Below, piece by piece: positions 22,287-30,062 of a DNA stretch of 64,000 nucleotides (position 1 is the stretch's first letter; every line of letters starts with the position of its first letter). Both the position numbers and the translations under genes were made by a program. Under the pieces are notes generated by a model. That model made no database searches. It worked only from the letters and a program-made list of their open reading frames with translations, and had not been told where the DNA came from. Source of the stretch: Aestuariibacter sp. A3R04 (GTDB taxonomy: Bacteria; Pseudomonadota; Gammaproteobacteria; Enterobacterales; Alteromonadaceae). The stretch is from assembly GCF_018860805.1 (NCBI RefSeq), contig NZ_JAHKQR010000011.1:124001-188000 (forward strand), in the 5' to 3' direction.

Positions 22287-22634
22287 ATCACACCTCACTA
22301 ATACAACCCGCAATACATTTATACGGAATTACGGGCGGCGTTGTTCATTGACAGTATTTTGCCTTTAACAAACGGATCTTTGCAACACGGGTATGTGGAC
22401 AAAGTGTTAGCCGGCAAAGTTTAACGGTATCGCAGTCATGATATACGTGGCCACCGACTCCATACAAACCTTTCTAGCGGTATTAAGTGCGGTGCTGGGA
22501 ATATTGCCAATGGCATTGTCGAACTTTAGCGTACTCAGAAATGCTACTGGAAGCGGTACAGGAGGAGAGTAGCGCGCCATTGCTGTTATCTGTATTTTTG
22601 TGCGTTCGCGATGTATGGCTAACGAATGAGATGA
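22287..22634. other. Gene-poor segment downstream of tRNA-Arg
   Basis: About 350 bases between the smrA start and the 3' end of the tRNA. Small frames exist on both strands but none has a good ribosome site or a recognised product. The region should contain the smrA promoter and the tRNA 3' trailer. No direct repeat of the tRNA 3' end was found within the window. Confidence 0.5.
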
Positions 22635-22710
22635 TGGCGTCCCCACCGCGACTCGAACGCAGATCTAAAACTTAGGAGGTTCTTGTTTTATCCAGTTAAA
22701 CTATGGGGAC
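22635..22710 (-). tRNA. tRNA-Arg (anticodon CCU)
   Basis: Cloverleaf read on the minus strand: acceptor GTCCCCA pairs with TGGGGAC, D-stem GTTT/AAAC, anticodon loop CTCCTAA giving CCU (reads AGG), T-arm CTGCG-TTCGAGT-CGCGG, discriminator G and encoded CCA (complement of 22635-22637). 76 bases including CCA. tRNA-Arg(CCU) genes are known integration sites for phages and islands, but no integrase is present here. Confidence 0.93.
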
Positions 22711-22730
22711 AGTGCTTTTTTGCAGAAGCA

Positions 22731-22758
22731 ATTATACGTAAAATCAACGCTGTGTTAA
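22731..22758 (-). promoter_or_regulatory. Promoter for tRNA-Arg(CCU)
   Basis: On the minus strand, TTAACA (-35) and a perfect TATAAT (-10) separated by 16 bases, ending 20 bases before the tRNA 5' end. Confidence 0.65.
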
Positions 22759-22811
22759 CCCTTTCACGTCAGTTTTATTATGTCGGCGCCTGTGGACATG
22801 TCATTTGTCTG

Positions 22812-23981
22812 CTAGCGTCCCTTGGCAACAAAATCGTTAGGTTGAATATTAGCCAGAATGCCGCCGTTAACTGCGACAACTGTGGCGTTGTCAACAGAGG
22901 CATTTACCACTTTAACCTTTGTAGGGTAAAGCTGGTACTGCAGGAATTGCATGCCTTGTGGGTCAATAACTTGGTTGGTTTTGTACAAGGTAAGTTCATC
23001 GCCGGGCTGAATGCCGTGGGCGCGACCTAACGATACTTGAAGTTGATCTCCCTCAACAGCGAGCACTCTGCCAGTTGCGGGCTGACAGGTAAGTATCTGG
23101 TCAACATCTTCTACCACTCTGGTAAATAACTGGGTAATTGCCTGACCATATTGGCTTCGCCAAAACACATCGCCTGTCACATCAACGGGAGTGAATCTGT
23201 CAAACTCCCATAGTGCCTCCGTGCGATACTGCTCTTGAATAAGCATGGCACCGTTCATACCATCTACCAGGAAAACATTCATGGCAAACTGTCGCGTAGC
23301 ATCGTCGCTTTTCCAAAATGCCAGAGCAGAGGATGGGGGCCTGTGCAAGCTCACATCGGTGATAACGGCTGCGAGAATATATTGAGCTCGACTTAATCTG
23401 GCCAGGGAGGGCGCCTGAGACAGTACATTTGCCTCACTCCATTTTACCGTATACGGTTCAATTCTGATCAGTGAAGCGTACTCAGCCTGGCTGCGGAATT
23501 GTTGTTGCAGAAAGCGGGGAGCGGCTTCAGACAGTTGATGGATTTGTCCGTCCTGCGCCTGCTGACGGTTTTCAAGGGGAAACCAAGTGGTAACTAAGGT
23601 TTTTTGGAACGCTGCAGCGTGACATTGTGCCACGTTGGGAAAAATGTCTGCGCGGATCTTTACCGTGACGTAGCCGTCGTGCCAGTACTCGTCTATTAAT
23701 TCGAGGTTCTGGACTTCCCCGGAAGCCCGAATCTTCAGGCTGTCTTCACTGAGTAATCCGTTTGTTAGCATTTGTACACTTTGCACTGACGCGCCCGCAA
23801 ACATCAGTGCATGTCGAATAGCTTCTTCGGTTGCGCGTTCTTTTGCTGCAGCTCGGTTGCCCTGTTGAATTAAGGCTTGTCCTTGGGCTTCAAACCAGGC
23901 GGCAGATGTTTGCCCGCTGACAGCCATAAGCACTACACTTATTGCCAGTAGGAACAGGTATTTTACAACGACGTTAATCAT
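22812..23981 (-). CDS. flgT: Flagellar assembly protein FlgT (H-ring)
   Basis: Periplasmic protein of the H-ring that surrounds the LP ring in sodium-type polar flagella of Vibrio and relatives; needed for motor ring assembly. 389 residues: signal peptide (hydrophobic YLFLLAISVVLMAVSG, cleavage near TSA-AW), an N-terminal domain with ATEEAIRHALMFAGASV, a middle domain, and a C-terminal domain with VSLGRAHGIQPGDELTLY. It is divergent from flgP, as in related polar flagellar clusters, although flgO is not found between them. Confidence 0.9.
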   Translation of the reverse strand: MINVVVKYLFLLAISVVLMAVSGQTSAAWFEAQGQALIQQGNRAAAKERATEEAIRHALMFAGASVQSVQMLTNGLLSEDSLKIRASGEVQNLELIDEYWHDGYVTVKIRADIFPNVAQCHAAAFQKTLVTTWFPLENRQQAQDGQIHQLSEAAPRFLQQQFRSQAEYASLIRIEPYTVKWSEANVLSQAPSLARLSRAQYILAAVITDVSLHRPPSSALAFWKSDDATRQFAMNVFLVDGMNGAMLIQEQYRTEALWEFDRFTPVDVTGDVFWRSQYGQAITQLFTRVVEDVDQILTCQPATGRVLAVEGDQLQVSLGRAHGIQPGDELTLYKTNQVIDPQGMQFLQYQLYPTKVKVVNASVDNATVVAVNGGILANIQPNDFVAKGR

Positions 23982-24306
23982 ACTCTTTCATCTCGCGGGT
24001 CAGCAGGTTTTTTAAGCGGTTGTGCCAAAAGCTTTGTCTACCACAGGGTACGGTACGCACGCAGAGGTATTGAATAAACTCAACTATGTCGGGGTAACAG
24101 CAAAAAACGTTCCCATTTTGATGACTAAACATTGACGCACAGAATAAGGCATAAAAATTGCTGAACTACCGTTATTGGAATGCAAAAATTGCATACAGAA
24201 AACTTTCTCGCCAAAAGCTTCATGGCCGACACTATTGGTGTCATTAGGTTCGGCTATGGGACTTGCGGTCTCGCTGACAACACAGGCACTGTATAGGTAG
24301 GGTAAA
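23982..24306. other. Intergenic region between divergent flgT and flgP
   Basis: 325 bases with no convincing gene. It must contain the promoters of flgT and flgP. I found no sigma-28 site and no sigma-54 site with correct spacing. A small palindrome TGCAA-AAA-TTGCA is at 24181-24193. No FlgO-like reading frame is present. Confidence 0.5.
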
Positions 24307-24783
24307 ATGAACAAGCGAAATTTACGGTTAGCAGTACTCACCATGATGGCCTCTGGTATCTTGCTAAGTGGTTGCAGCAGTTTTATTGATAAACAGGTCG
24401 AATGGGAAGTGGTAGAGCCTGAATCTTACCCTGTTTTAACGGCTGTTGGATATGCGCCCATTGCGAAACAACGCGGGAACAACGACAGTGAAAAGTCGCT
24501 CATGGCCATGCGTGCTTCAAAATTGGATGCGTACAGAGAGTTGGCCGAGCAAGTATATGGCCAGCGCTTAGAAGGAAATCAATCTGTGGCGAGTCTTGTT
24601 ATGCAAAACTCCACGCTTAAGGCTTCTGTAGAAGGCGTTATACGGGGGGCCGAGGTGATCAAAAGCTATCCTGTTGGCAATGATACTTATGTCACAGAGC
24701 TCACATTGGATATGCGGAAGGTATACGATATTTACCTGACTACAGCAAAGCCGAAACGCATTAAAAAGGTTACCTATTATTAA
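24307..24783 (+). CDS. flgP: Flagellar outer-membrane lipoprotein FlgP
   Basis: LPP20-family lipoprotein associated with the flagellar basal disk/sheath in Vibrio and Campylobacter-type polar flagella. 158 residues with a lipobox LLSGC (acylated Cys23). The conserved domain spans about residues 40-150 and includes GYAPIAKQRG and a VIRGAEVIKSYPVG segment. It is divergent from flgT and convergent with flgN, with a bidirectional terminator after it. Confidence 0.88.
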   Translation: MNKRNLRLAVLTMMASGILLSGCSSFIDKQVEWEVVEPESYPVLTAVGYAPIAKQRGNNDSEKSLMAMRASKLDAYRELAEQVYGQRLEGNQSVASLVMQNSTLKASVEGVIRGAEVIKSYPVGNDTYVTELTLDMRKVYDIYLTTAKPKRIKKVTYY

Positions 24784-24804
24784 ACGTTTCAGTCCAGCTA
24801 ATGG

Positions 24805-24829
24805 AAAAAGCGCCTGAGGCGCTTTTTTT
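24805..24829. terminator. Bidirectional terminator between flgP and flgN
   Basis: AGCGCC-TGA-GGCGCT stem preceded by an A-run and followed by seven Ts, between the convergent flgP and flgN genes. It should work on both strands. Confidence 0.85.
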
Positions 24830-24860
24830 GAAGGCAAAAGTATGTGTTAAATACCCGGTA

Positions 24861-25292
24861 TTACGCGCTTACACCACGCCCAAGGCCCGAACCCTTGGGT
24901 TTCCCGCTTTTATCATAGGTAAGCGATTCTTTGGCTCGGATCTCTAGCATAAGGTTGCGCAGATGACTTAGGCGGAGTTGTCCTTGTTCAACGGCTTTCT
25001 GATTGACTTGAGTTTGATACTGACAATCTTCCAGACGTTTTTGCGCATCGGCAATTAAAGCAGTGACTGAATCTGGGGCATCCGCGTTGGTATACAGCGC
25101 CTGATACCGCTTGCTAATTGCGACATCAGACTGTTGGATGGTGTCGAGGGTTTGCTCTTTTTCCTTGAGCAGATTCATTAGGGCTTCGGCATCTCTGGAG
25201 CTAATCAGGTGCAACTCCTGTTCGAGCAGAGCGGACAAATGAGCCAGGTTGGCAATTTGTTGCTCCAGTAACTCTTCGAGGGGTTGTGTCAT
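24861..25292 (-). CDS. flgN: Flagellar export chaperone FlgN
   Basis: Cytoplasmic chaperone for the hook-filament junction proteins FlgK and FlgL. 143 residues from the ATG at 25292 (MTQPLEELLEQQ); an in-frame TTG nine bases upstream is possible but too close to the GAGA ribosome site. The product is almost entirely helical and charged (LLKEKEQTLDTIQQSD), as FlgN proteins are, with a polar glycine-rich tail. It lies just behind flgM in the same operon. Confidence 0.9.
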   Translation of the reverse strand: MTQPLEELLEQQIANLAHLSALLEQELHLISSRDAEALMNLLKEKEQTLDTIQQSDVAISKRYQALYTNADAPDSVTALIADAQKRLEDCQYQTQVNQKAVEQGQLRLSHLRNLMLEIRAKESLTYDKSGKPKGSGLGRGVSA

Positions 25293-25311
25293 AGTATTCA
25301 AATCTCAGTGA

Positions 25312-25647
25312 TTAGGATTTTAAGCCAAAGACCTGTGCTTCCAGACGGGCTATTTTTTGCGCTAAAGAGTCCGGATCGATTTTATACTCACCACTTTGAA
25401 TCGCTTTTTTAAGTTTATCAACTTTTTCTTGATTCACGGGCGCTTCGGTTCCTTTTTTCTGAACCTGATTTAATTGCTGCGCAGACTGTGTCAGAGAAAC
25501 ACTGTCCTGACGGGGAGCGGCAGCTGTTTGCGCCTTCGCTGCGGCTTCCTGCTGTCCTGTATTCTGCGTCTGATTTTGCTGATTATTCAGTTTTGTATTG
25601 TCGATGGGGGTTTTAACGCCACCGCCATTTACATTGTTAATAGCCAT
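25312..25647 (-). CDS. flgM: Anti-sigma-28 factor FlgM
   Basis: Binds FliA (sigma-28) until hook completion, then is exported, releasing late flagellar transcription. 111 residues from the ATG at 25647 (MAINNVNGG), better spaced from GGAAA than the ATG two codons upstream. The N-terminal half is low complexity, rich in Gln, Asn and Ala and probably disordered. The C-terminal sigma-binding region (KVDKLKKAIQSGEYKIDPDSLAQKI) is well conserved, shown here only as a motif description. It is preceded by a perfect sigma-28 promoter, giving the known autoregulatory loop. Confidence 0.95.
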   Translation of the reverse strand: MAINNVNGGGVKTPIDNTKLNNQQNQTQNTGQQEAAAKAQTAAAPRQDSVSLTQSAQQLNQVQKKGTEAPVNQEKVDKLKKAIQSGEYKIDPDSLAQKIARLEAQVFGLKS

Positions 25648-25682
25648 ATTCATTTTCCACTACCAATAACACCTCAAACACT

Positions 25683-25709
25683 TTATCGGCATTACGTGGC
25701 GCATCTTTA
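25683..25709 (-). promoter_or_regulatory. Sigma-28 (FliA) promoter of flgM-flgN
   Basis: On the minus strand TAAA-N15-GCCGATAA, matching the consensus at every defined position. It lies 36 bases before the flgM start. Confidence 0.92.
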
Positions 25710-25738
25710 ACCTTTTTTACAATAATTTTTGTCATATT

Positions 25739-26473
25739 CTATAAATTTACCACGACGGTTTGCGTGTTGGCGACTTCGGCGATCAACGTTTTGTTTGAGG
25801 ATGCGTTAACTACTTGAATATTATCACCAATTACGCCATCCTGTTTGGCTATGCCAGCGGTTTTAACGCGCATGCCTCCAGCTTGCGCAAGGATGGTAAT
25901 ACGATCACCTTTGCAGACGAAGCATAACATATTAGATTGAATAGGTTGACCGTTTCTTATTCTGCGCTTCACCCGGGCACCGATCAGTTGGGTCATGTCA
26001 TCGAAACTGGTGTGCCGAAGCATGTTAACGTCAACATCTGCAAATGACAGATTTTCGGCGCTGAGCACAGTTCCTGGACTTATCATACCTGAGGTCACAA
26101 CCACTGTTCGGGTTCGGGATACCCGTGCGTTGGTGAATAAATACCAGTCATTATTTCCACAGCTAACCCGAACTGATACGTAGCTTTGCGATAAGCTGGA
26201 TGGGTCGGCGTGATATTGAAAACCCACAGGGCAAGAGGGAATTTGAATCCTGTCATCAATAGGGACAATCTCTACCTGAAGGTTTTCGTCTCCATATCTG
26301 TCCCCAATGGCGGCCAGCAGATAAGCCTCAGCGCCTTCCTGAATTGTCGAATGTAATTGCTTTTCCGGTTGGGCAAAAGTCGAAAAACTGACTATGTTTA
26401 ACAACAAAGCAAGTATTGTCGCCATTGGTACATAGGGAAATTGGCCAACCCGGTATGAAGTCTTTTTTTTCAT
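25739..26473 (-). CDS. flgA: Flagellar P-ring assembly chaperone FlgA
   Basis: Periplasmic chaperone that helps FlgI form the P ring. 244 residues from the ATG at 26473 (MKKKTSYR); the open frame extends further upstream but without a suitable start. The signal segment MATILALLLNIVSFSTFAQ is followed by an N-terminal domain with paired cysteines and a C-terminal SAF-like domain (PGTVLSAENLSFADVDV, IGARVKRRIRNGQPI). It is divergent from cheV; a sigma-54 site lies between them. Confidence 0.93.
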   Translation of the reverse strand: MKKKTSYRVGQFPYVPMATILALLLNIVSFSTFAQPEKQLHSTIQEGAEAYLLAAIGDRYGDENLQVEIVPIDDRIQIPSCPVGFQYHADPSSLSQSYVSVRVSCGNNDWYLFTNARVSRTRTVVVTSGMISPGTVLSAENLSFADVDVNMLRHTSFDDMTQLIGARVKRRIRNGQPIQSNMLCFVCKGDRITILAQAGGMRVKTAGIAKQDGVIGDNIQVVNASSNKTLIAEVANTQTVVVNL

Positions 26474-26597
26474 GATCACTTTTTCTTGTTCACCTGAACG
26501 CAATTTGACTATGATGAGAAGTAGAAACAAACGGTACGATGTCTCAGTGTCACTTTTTTGGCGATTCTACTTTTTAGCATTAAGTGATATGGTGCAA

Positions 26598-26613
26598 CGC
26601 AATGTTCGTGCCC
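26598..26613 (-). promoter_or_regulatory. Sigma-54 promoter for flgA
   Basis: On the minus strand GGGCAC-GAACA-TTGCG: GG and GC separated by exactly ten bases, with the CAC and TT positions matching consensus TGGCAC-N5-TTGC. It points toward flgA and would give a leader of about 115 bases. Confidence 0.7.
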
Positions 26614-26634
26614 AATTTTATTTAGAGGTGATGT

Positions 26635-27555
26635 ATGTCAGGAATTCTTGATTCCGTTAACCAGCGCACGCAGTTAGTGGGGCAGAATCGACTGGAGCTA
26701 TTGTTATTCAGATTAAACGGTCGTCAGCGCTTTGGAATTAACGTGTTTAAAGTACGGGAAGTCTTGCAGTGTCCACCGCTAACCGCAATGCCTAAACTCA
26801 ACTCACTGGTCCGTGGTATTGCTCACATTCGCGGCCAGACTATTTCTGTCATTGACTTGAGTATGGCTACGGGAGGCCGACGTATAGAAAATCTCGACAC
26901 CGCGTTTATCGTTATTGCTGAGTACAATCGCTCGGTTCAAGGTTTCCTGGTCGGTGCGGTTGAGCGCATTATCAATACAAATTGGGATGCCATCATGCCG
27001 CCGCCACAGGGTACGGGGCGAGCGAGTTACTTGACAGCGGTAACAGAGGTGGAAAATGAGCTTATTGAAATTCTGGACGTAGAAAAAATCCTGAATGAAA
27101 TTTCGCCATTAAAAACCGATGTAAGTGATGATATTGCATCAACCCTTGATACCTCTGGCAGTACCAACAAGATTATCTTTATTGCCGATGATTCGTCAGT
27201 GGCCAGAAGTCAGGTGAAAAAAGCACTTACCGCCCTGGGACTTGAGATTGAGGTGGCTAAAAACGGCTTGGAAGCGCTTAACCGCCTTAAAGAAATCGCC
27301 GAAGAAACCGGTGATGTAACGGATAAAGTGGGTGTTCTGGTTTCTGACATTGAAATGCCGGAAATGGATGGTTATACGCTAACGGCGGAAATCAAAAACA
27401 CGCCCGAGTTACAAAAACTACACGTGGTGCTGCACACATCTCTTAGTGGCGTTTTTAACCAAGCTATGGTGCAAAAAGTTGGCGCGGATGATTTTATCGC
27501 AAAATTCCACCCTGATGAACTTGCCACAGCAGTAAATAAATGGTTAAAAAAATAG
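26635..27555 (+). CDS. cheV: Chemotaxis coupling protein CheV (CheW-REC)
   Basis: Couples chemoreceptors to CheA and can be phosphorylated on its receiver domain for adaptation. 306 residues: an N-terminal CheW-like domain (about 20-165; FRLNGRQRFGINVFKVREV, ...SLVRGIAHIRGQTISVIDL) and a C-terminal receiver domain (about 177-300; IIFIADDSSVARSQV, phospho-acceptor Asp in LVSDIEMPEMDGY, conserved Lys late). Followed by cheR, as in Vibrio and Shewanella flagellar clusters. Confidence 0.96.
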   Translation: MSGILDSVNQRTQLVGQNRLELLLFRLNGRQRFGINVFKVREVLQCPPLTAMPKLNSLVRGIAHIRGQTISVIDLSMATGGRRIENLDTAFIVIAEYNRSVQGFLVGAVERIINTNWDAIMPPPQGTGRASYLTAVTEVENELIEILDVEKILNEISPLKTDVSDDIASTLDTSGSTNKIIFIADDSSVARSQVKKALTALGLEIEVAKNGLEALNRLKEIAEETGDVTDKVGVLVSDIEMPEMDGYTLTAEIKNTPELQKLHVVLHTSLSGVFNQAMVQKVGADDFIAKFHPDELATAVNKWLKK

Positions 27556-27574
27556 CTTTTGGGGCCATCTCAAC

Positions 27575-28408
27575 TTGAATAACAAAGATGTCTCAGTAGA
27601 GAGTTACCGCCAGTTTGGGGAATTTTTGCAACAGCAGTGCGGTATCTCTCTGGGCGATAATAAACAGTATTTAGTGCGAAGTCGCTTGGCGTCACTTATG
27701 CACCAATTTAATTTCGACAGTATGGATGCACTGATTGCCGGTACCATTCGCGGTGGAAACCGTTCCTTGTTGCAAGCAGTCCTCGACGCAATGACCACCA
27801 ATGAAACTCTATGGTTTCGCGACAGTTACCCCTATGAATTGCTTATTAATACAATTTTTCCCGCGTTGACTGCGCAAAATCGCCGGCTTCGAATCTGGAG
27901 TGCAGCATGCTCGTCTGGTCAGGAACCTTATTCTATTGCTATGTCTGTGTTGGAATATCAGCGCACGAGGCCAGGTAGTTTGCGCAGTGGCGTAGAAATT
28001 GTAGGTACCGATATTTCTTCATCTATGCTGGATAAGTGTAACAAAGGCACCTATGACGAATTATCTCTGTCCCGTGGACTTTCAGCAGAGCGCCGACAAC
28101 GTTATTTTAAAGCCAATGGTGGAGGTATGCAGGAGGTTATTCCTGAAGTAAAGCGCATGGTTTCATTCAGAAGTCTGAACTTACTGAATTCCTATGCCGG
28201 CTTGGGGCGGTTCGATATCGTTTTTTGCCGTAACGTGCTAATTTATTTTCCTGCCGACGTAAAGACAAAGATACTGCAACAAATTGCCGCTCAGTTGCAG
28301 CCAGGGGGAATTTTATTCCTCGGCGCTTCGGAATCAATCGGCGAGGCCGCTTCCCTTTTCTCTATGGTAAAATGCCACCCAGGCCTTTATTTTCAAAAGA
28401 AAGGCTAA
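27575..28408 (+). CDS. cheR: Chemotaxis protein methyltransferase CheR
   Basis: S-adenosylmethionine-dependent methylation of glutamates on chemoreceptors. 277 residues: an N-terminal helical domain, then the methyltransferase domain with MTTNETLWFRDSYPYE, IWSAACSSGQEPYSIAM (SAM site) and FDIVFCRNVLIYF. The start is TTG; the GGGG-type ribosome site is weak and 11 bases away, so expression may depend on coupling with cheV 19 bases upstream. Confidence 0.96.
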   Translation: MNNKDVSVESYRQFGEFLQQQCGISLGDNKQYLVRSRLASLMHQFNFDSMDALIAGTIRGGNRSLLQAVLDAMTTNETLWFRDSYPYELLINTIFPALTAQNRRLRIWSAACSSGQEPYSIAMSVLEYQRTRPGSLRSGVEIVGTDISSSMLDKCNKGTYDELSLSRGLSAERRQRYFKANGGGMQEVIPEVKRMVSFRSLNLLNSYAGLGRFDIVFCRNVLIYFPADVKTKILQQIAAQLQPGGILFLGASESIGEAASLFSMVKCHPGLYFQKKG

Positions 28409-28443
28409 TCTTCTCTCCCTGTATATTCCTGCGTCAAAAATTA

Positions 28444-28460
28444 TTGGCACTTCATTTGCA
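28444..28460 (+). promoter_or_regulatory. Sigma-54 promoter of flgBCDE
   Basis: TTGGCAC-TTCAT-TTGCA, a full consensus match (GG at 28446-28447, GC at 28458-28459, ten bases apart). Predicted transcription start near 28471, about 33 bases before the flgB start. Confidence 0.93.
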
Positions 28461-28503
28461 AAGTATTCTCTGAAGAGTGAAAACTGCATGGGAGGTGCCT
28501 GTT

Positions 28504-28911
28504 ATGGCGATCAATTTGGACAAGTTGACAGGCTTTCATCAAAAAGCGCTGAATATCCGCGAAGAAAAGATGGAAGTCATCGCAGGAAATTTGGCAAATG
28601 CCAACACGCCTGGGTACAAGGCCCGTGATATTGACTTTCGACAAGCCATGCAGGACGCACGCTCACAGCAAAGCGGTAGCACTATGACCAGAACACACGA
28701 AGCGCATTTTAGCGGCAGACTCAGCGTGAACAGTTTCGATGTTGATTTTAGGATCCCTACTCAACCGGATACGGGTGACGGCAACACGGTAGAAGTACAG
28801 GCCGAGAGAAATGCGTTTTTAGATAATGGAATGCGGTATCAGGCCACCTTACAGTTTCTGGAAGGAAAGTTGAAAGGGATGAAGAAAGCCTTAAGTGGAG
28901 GGCAAGCCTAA
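28504..28911 (+). CDS. flgB: Flagellar proximal rod protein FlgB
   Basis: Rod subunit at the base of the flagellar axis. 135 residues from the ATG at 28504 (MAINLDKLTGFHQKAL), chosen for its GGGAGG site; the frame stays open upstream to a GTG. The family motif NLANANTPGYKARDIDFRQAM is present (quoted in part here: NLANANTPGYKA). The last base overlaps the flgC start. First gene after the sigma-54 promoter. Confidence 0.96.
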   Translation: MAINLDKLTGFHQKALNIREEKMEVIAGNLANANTPGYKARDIDFRQAMQDARSQQSGSTMTRTHEAHFSGRLSVNSFDVDFRIPTQPDTGDGNTVEVQAERNAFLDNGMRYQATLQFLEGKLKGMKKALSGGQA

Positions 28912-29333
28912 TGAGTTTATTTAATGTGATGTCTATTTCCGGGACTGGCATGGAGGCAGAGAGCGTCCGTTTGAACACTACGGCAAGTAACATCGCCAAT
29001 GCCAATAGTGTTAGTAGTAGTTACGACCAAACGTACAAGGCCCGTTATCCCGTGTTTGCTGCGGAACTGGCCAGAGCATCAGACGAGCAGAGCAAAGGCG
29101 TCGGCGTTCAGGTTAAAGGCATCGTCGAAAGTGACGCACCTTTGCAAGTTGAGTACGCACCAAACAACCCTATGGCAGACAAAGACGGTTACATCTATAA
29201 GCCAAATGTGAACATTGTTGAAGAAATGGCAAATATGATGTCTGCGTCAAAGGGCTATGAAACAAACGTACAGGTAGCCGATACCACTAAGCGTTTGTTC
29301 CGTCAGGTACTTCAGTTAGGACGCGGTCAGTAA
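28911..29333 (+). CDS. flgC: Flagellar proximal rod protein FlgC
   Basis: Rod subunit. 140 residues, typical length. The N-terminal flg_bb_rod motif (LNTTASNIANANSVSSS) and C-terminal NVNIVEEMANMMSASKGYETNVQ segment are both present. The start codon overlaps the flgB stop (TAATG), indicating translational coupling. Confidence 0.96.
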   Translation: MSLFNVMSISGTGMEAESVRLNTTASNIANANSVSSSYDQTYKARYPVFAAELARASDEQSKGVGVQVKGIVESDAPLQVEYAPNNPMADKDGYIYKPNVNIVEEMANMMSASKGYETNVQVADTTKRLFRQVLQLGRGQ

Positions 29334-29361
29334 GCTGACTTGTTGAGCAGAGGGCATTAGT

Positions 29362-30051
29362 GTGAGTACAGTTTCAAATACCGGCTTGACGTCAAATCTC
29401 TATTGGCAGGAGGAGTCTGTTGCCGTAGCCGATGGCACCGAACAGACCTTATCCCAGGAAGACTTTTTTTCCCTGCTTACTGAGCAGTTAGCGAATCAGG
29501 ATCCGAGCAAACCCGTAGACAACGATCAAATGGTTGCCCAGATGACATCATTCACCATGGCAGAAGGGATTTCGCAACTGAATGAAAAGTTTGAATCCTT
29601 TGCTGCGTCGATGACATCTAATCAAGCACTACAAGCTTCCAGCCTGATTGGTCAGAACGTGTTGGTGGAAGGCAATATCGGCCACATGAGTCAGGAAGGC
29701 GAAGGATTCAGTGGTGTATTGGTTAACGATAAGACCATTCAGGATTTAAAAATTACCATCGAAAACCAGTATGGTGAAATCGTTAAAACCATTGATGCGG
29801 GCACACAAGCCGCAGGCAATATACAGTTCCAATGGGACGGCACAGACAGTGATGGCAATCCTATGCCGGCTGGTGACTATGTCATCAGTGCAAACGGCAG
29901 TGTTGACGGCGAAGGCACGTCAGTCCCCATTGCCGTTAACCGTCACGTAGGAAGTGTCAGTATGACAGGTAGCAGTCAGGGAATAGTTTTGAATTTGGCG
30001 GGTGATGTCAGTATCAGTCTTGACGACGTCATCCAGATTGGCAGTGAATAG
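29362..30051 (+). CDS. flgD: Flagellar hook capping protein FlgD
   Basis: Cap that guides hook subunit polymerisation, later discarded. 229 residues. The N-terminal conserved region is LSQEDFFSLLTEQLANQDPSKPVDNDQMVAQ (an extended FlgD signature, described as residues about 33-63), followed by a C-terminal FlgD Ig-like/Tudor domain (FQWDGTDSDGNPMPAGDY). The start is GTG. Confidence 0.95.
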   Translation: MSTVSNTGLTSNLYWQEESVAVADGTEQTLSQEDFFSLLTEQLANQDPSKPVDNDQMVAQMTSFTMAEGISQLNEKFESFAASMTSNQALQASSLIGQNVLVEGNIGHMSQEGEGFSGVLVNDKTIQDLKITIENQYGEIVKTIDAGTQAAGNIQFQWDGTDSDGNPMPAGDYVISANGSVDGEGTSVPIAVNRHVGSVSMTGSSQGIVLNLAGDVSISLDDVIQIGSE

Positions 30052-30062
30052 GAGAAAGTACG

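Noticed and set aside
22438..22572. 44-codon frame on the plus strand with hydrophobic text resembling an RND transporter fragment (LGILPMALS)
   Set aside because: Very short, no ribosome site, and the resemblance is to a low-complexity membrane segment; chance is more likely than a remnant.
22407..22646. 79-codon leftward frame starting inside the tRNA-Arg gene
   Set aside because: Start lies in the tRNA 3' end, no ribosome site and low-complexity product.
24176..24193. Sigma-54-like TGGAAT...TTGC before flgP
   Set aside because: GG and GC are 12 bases apart instead of ten; not a functional spacing.
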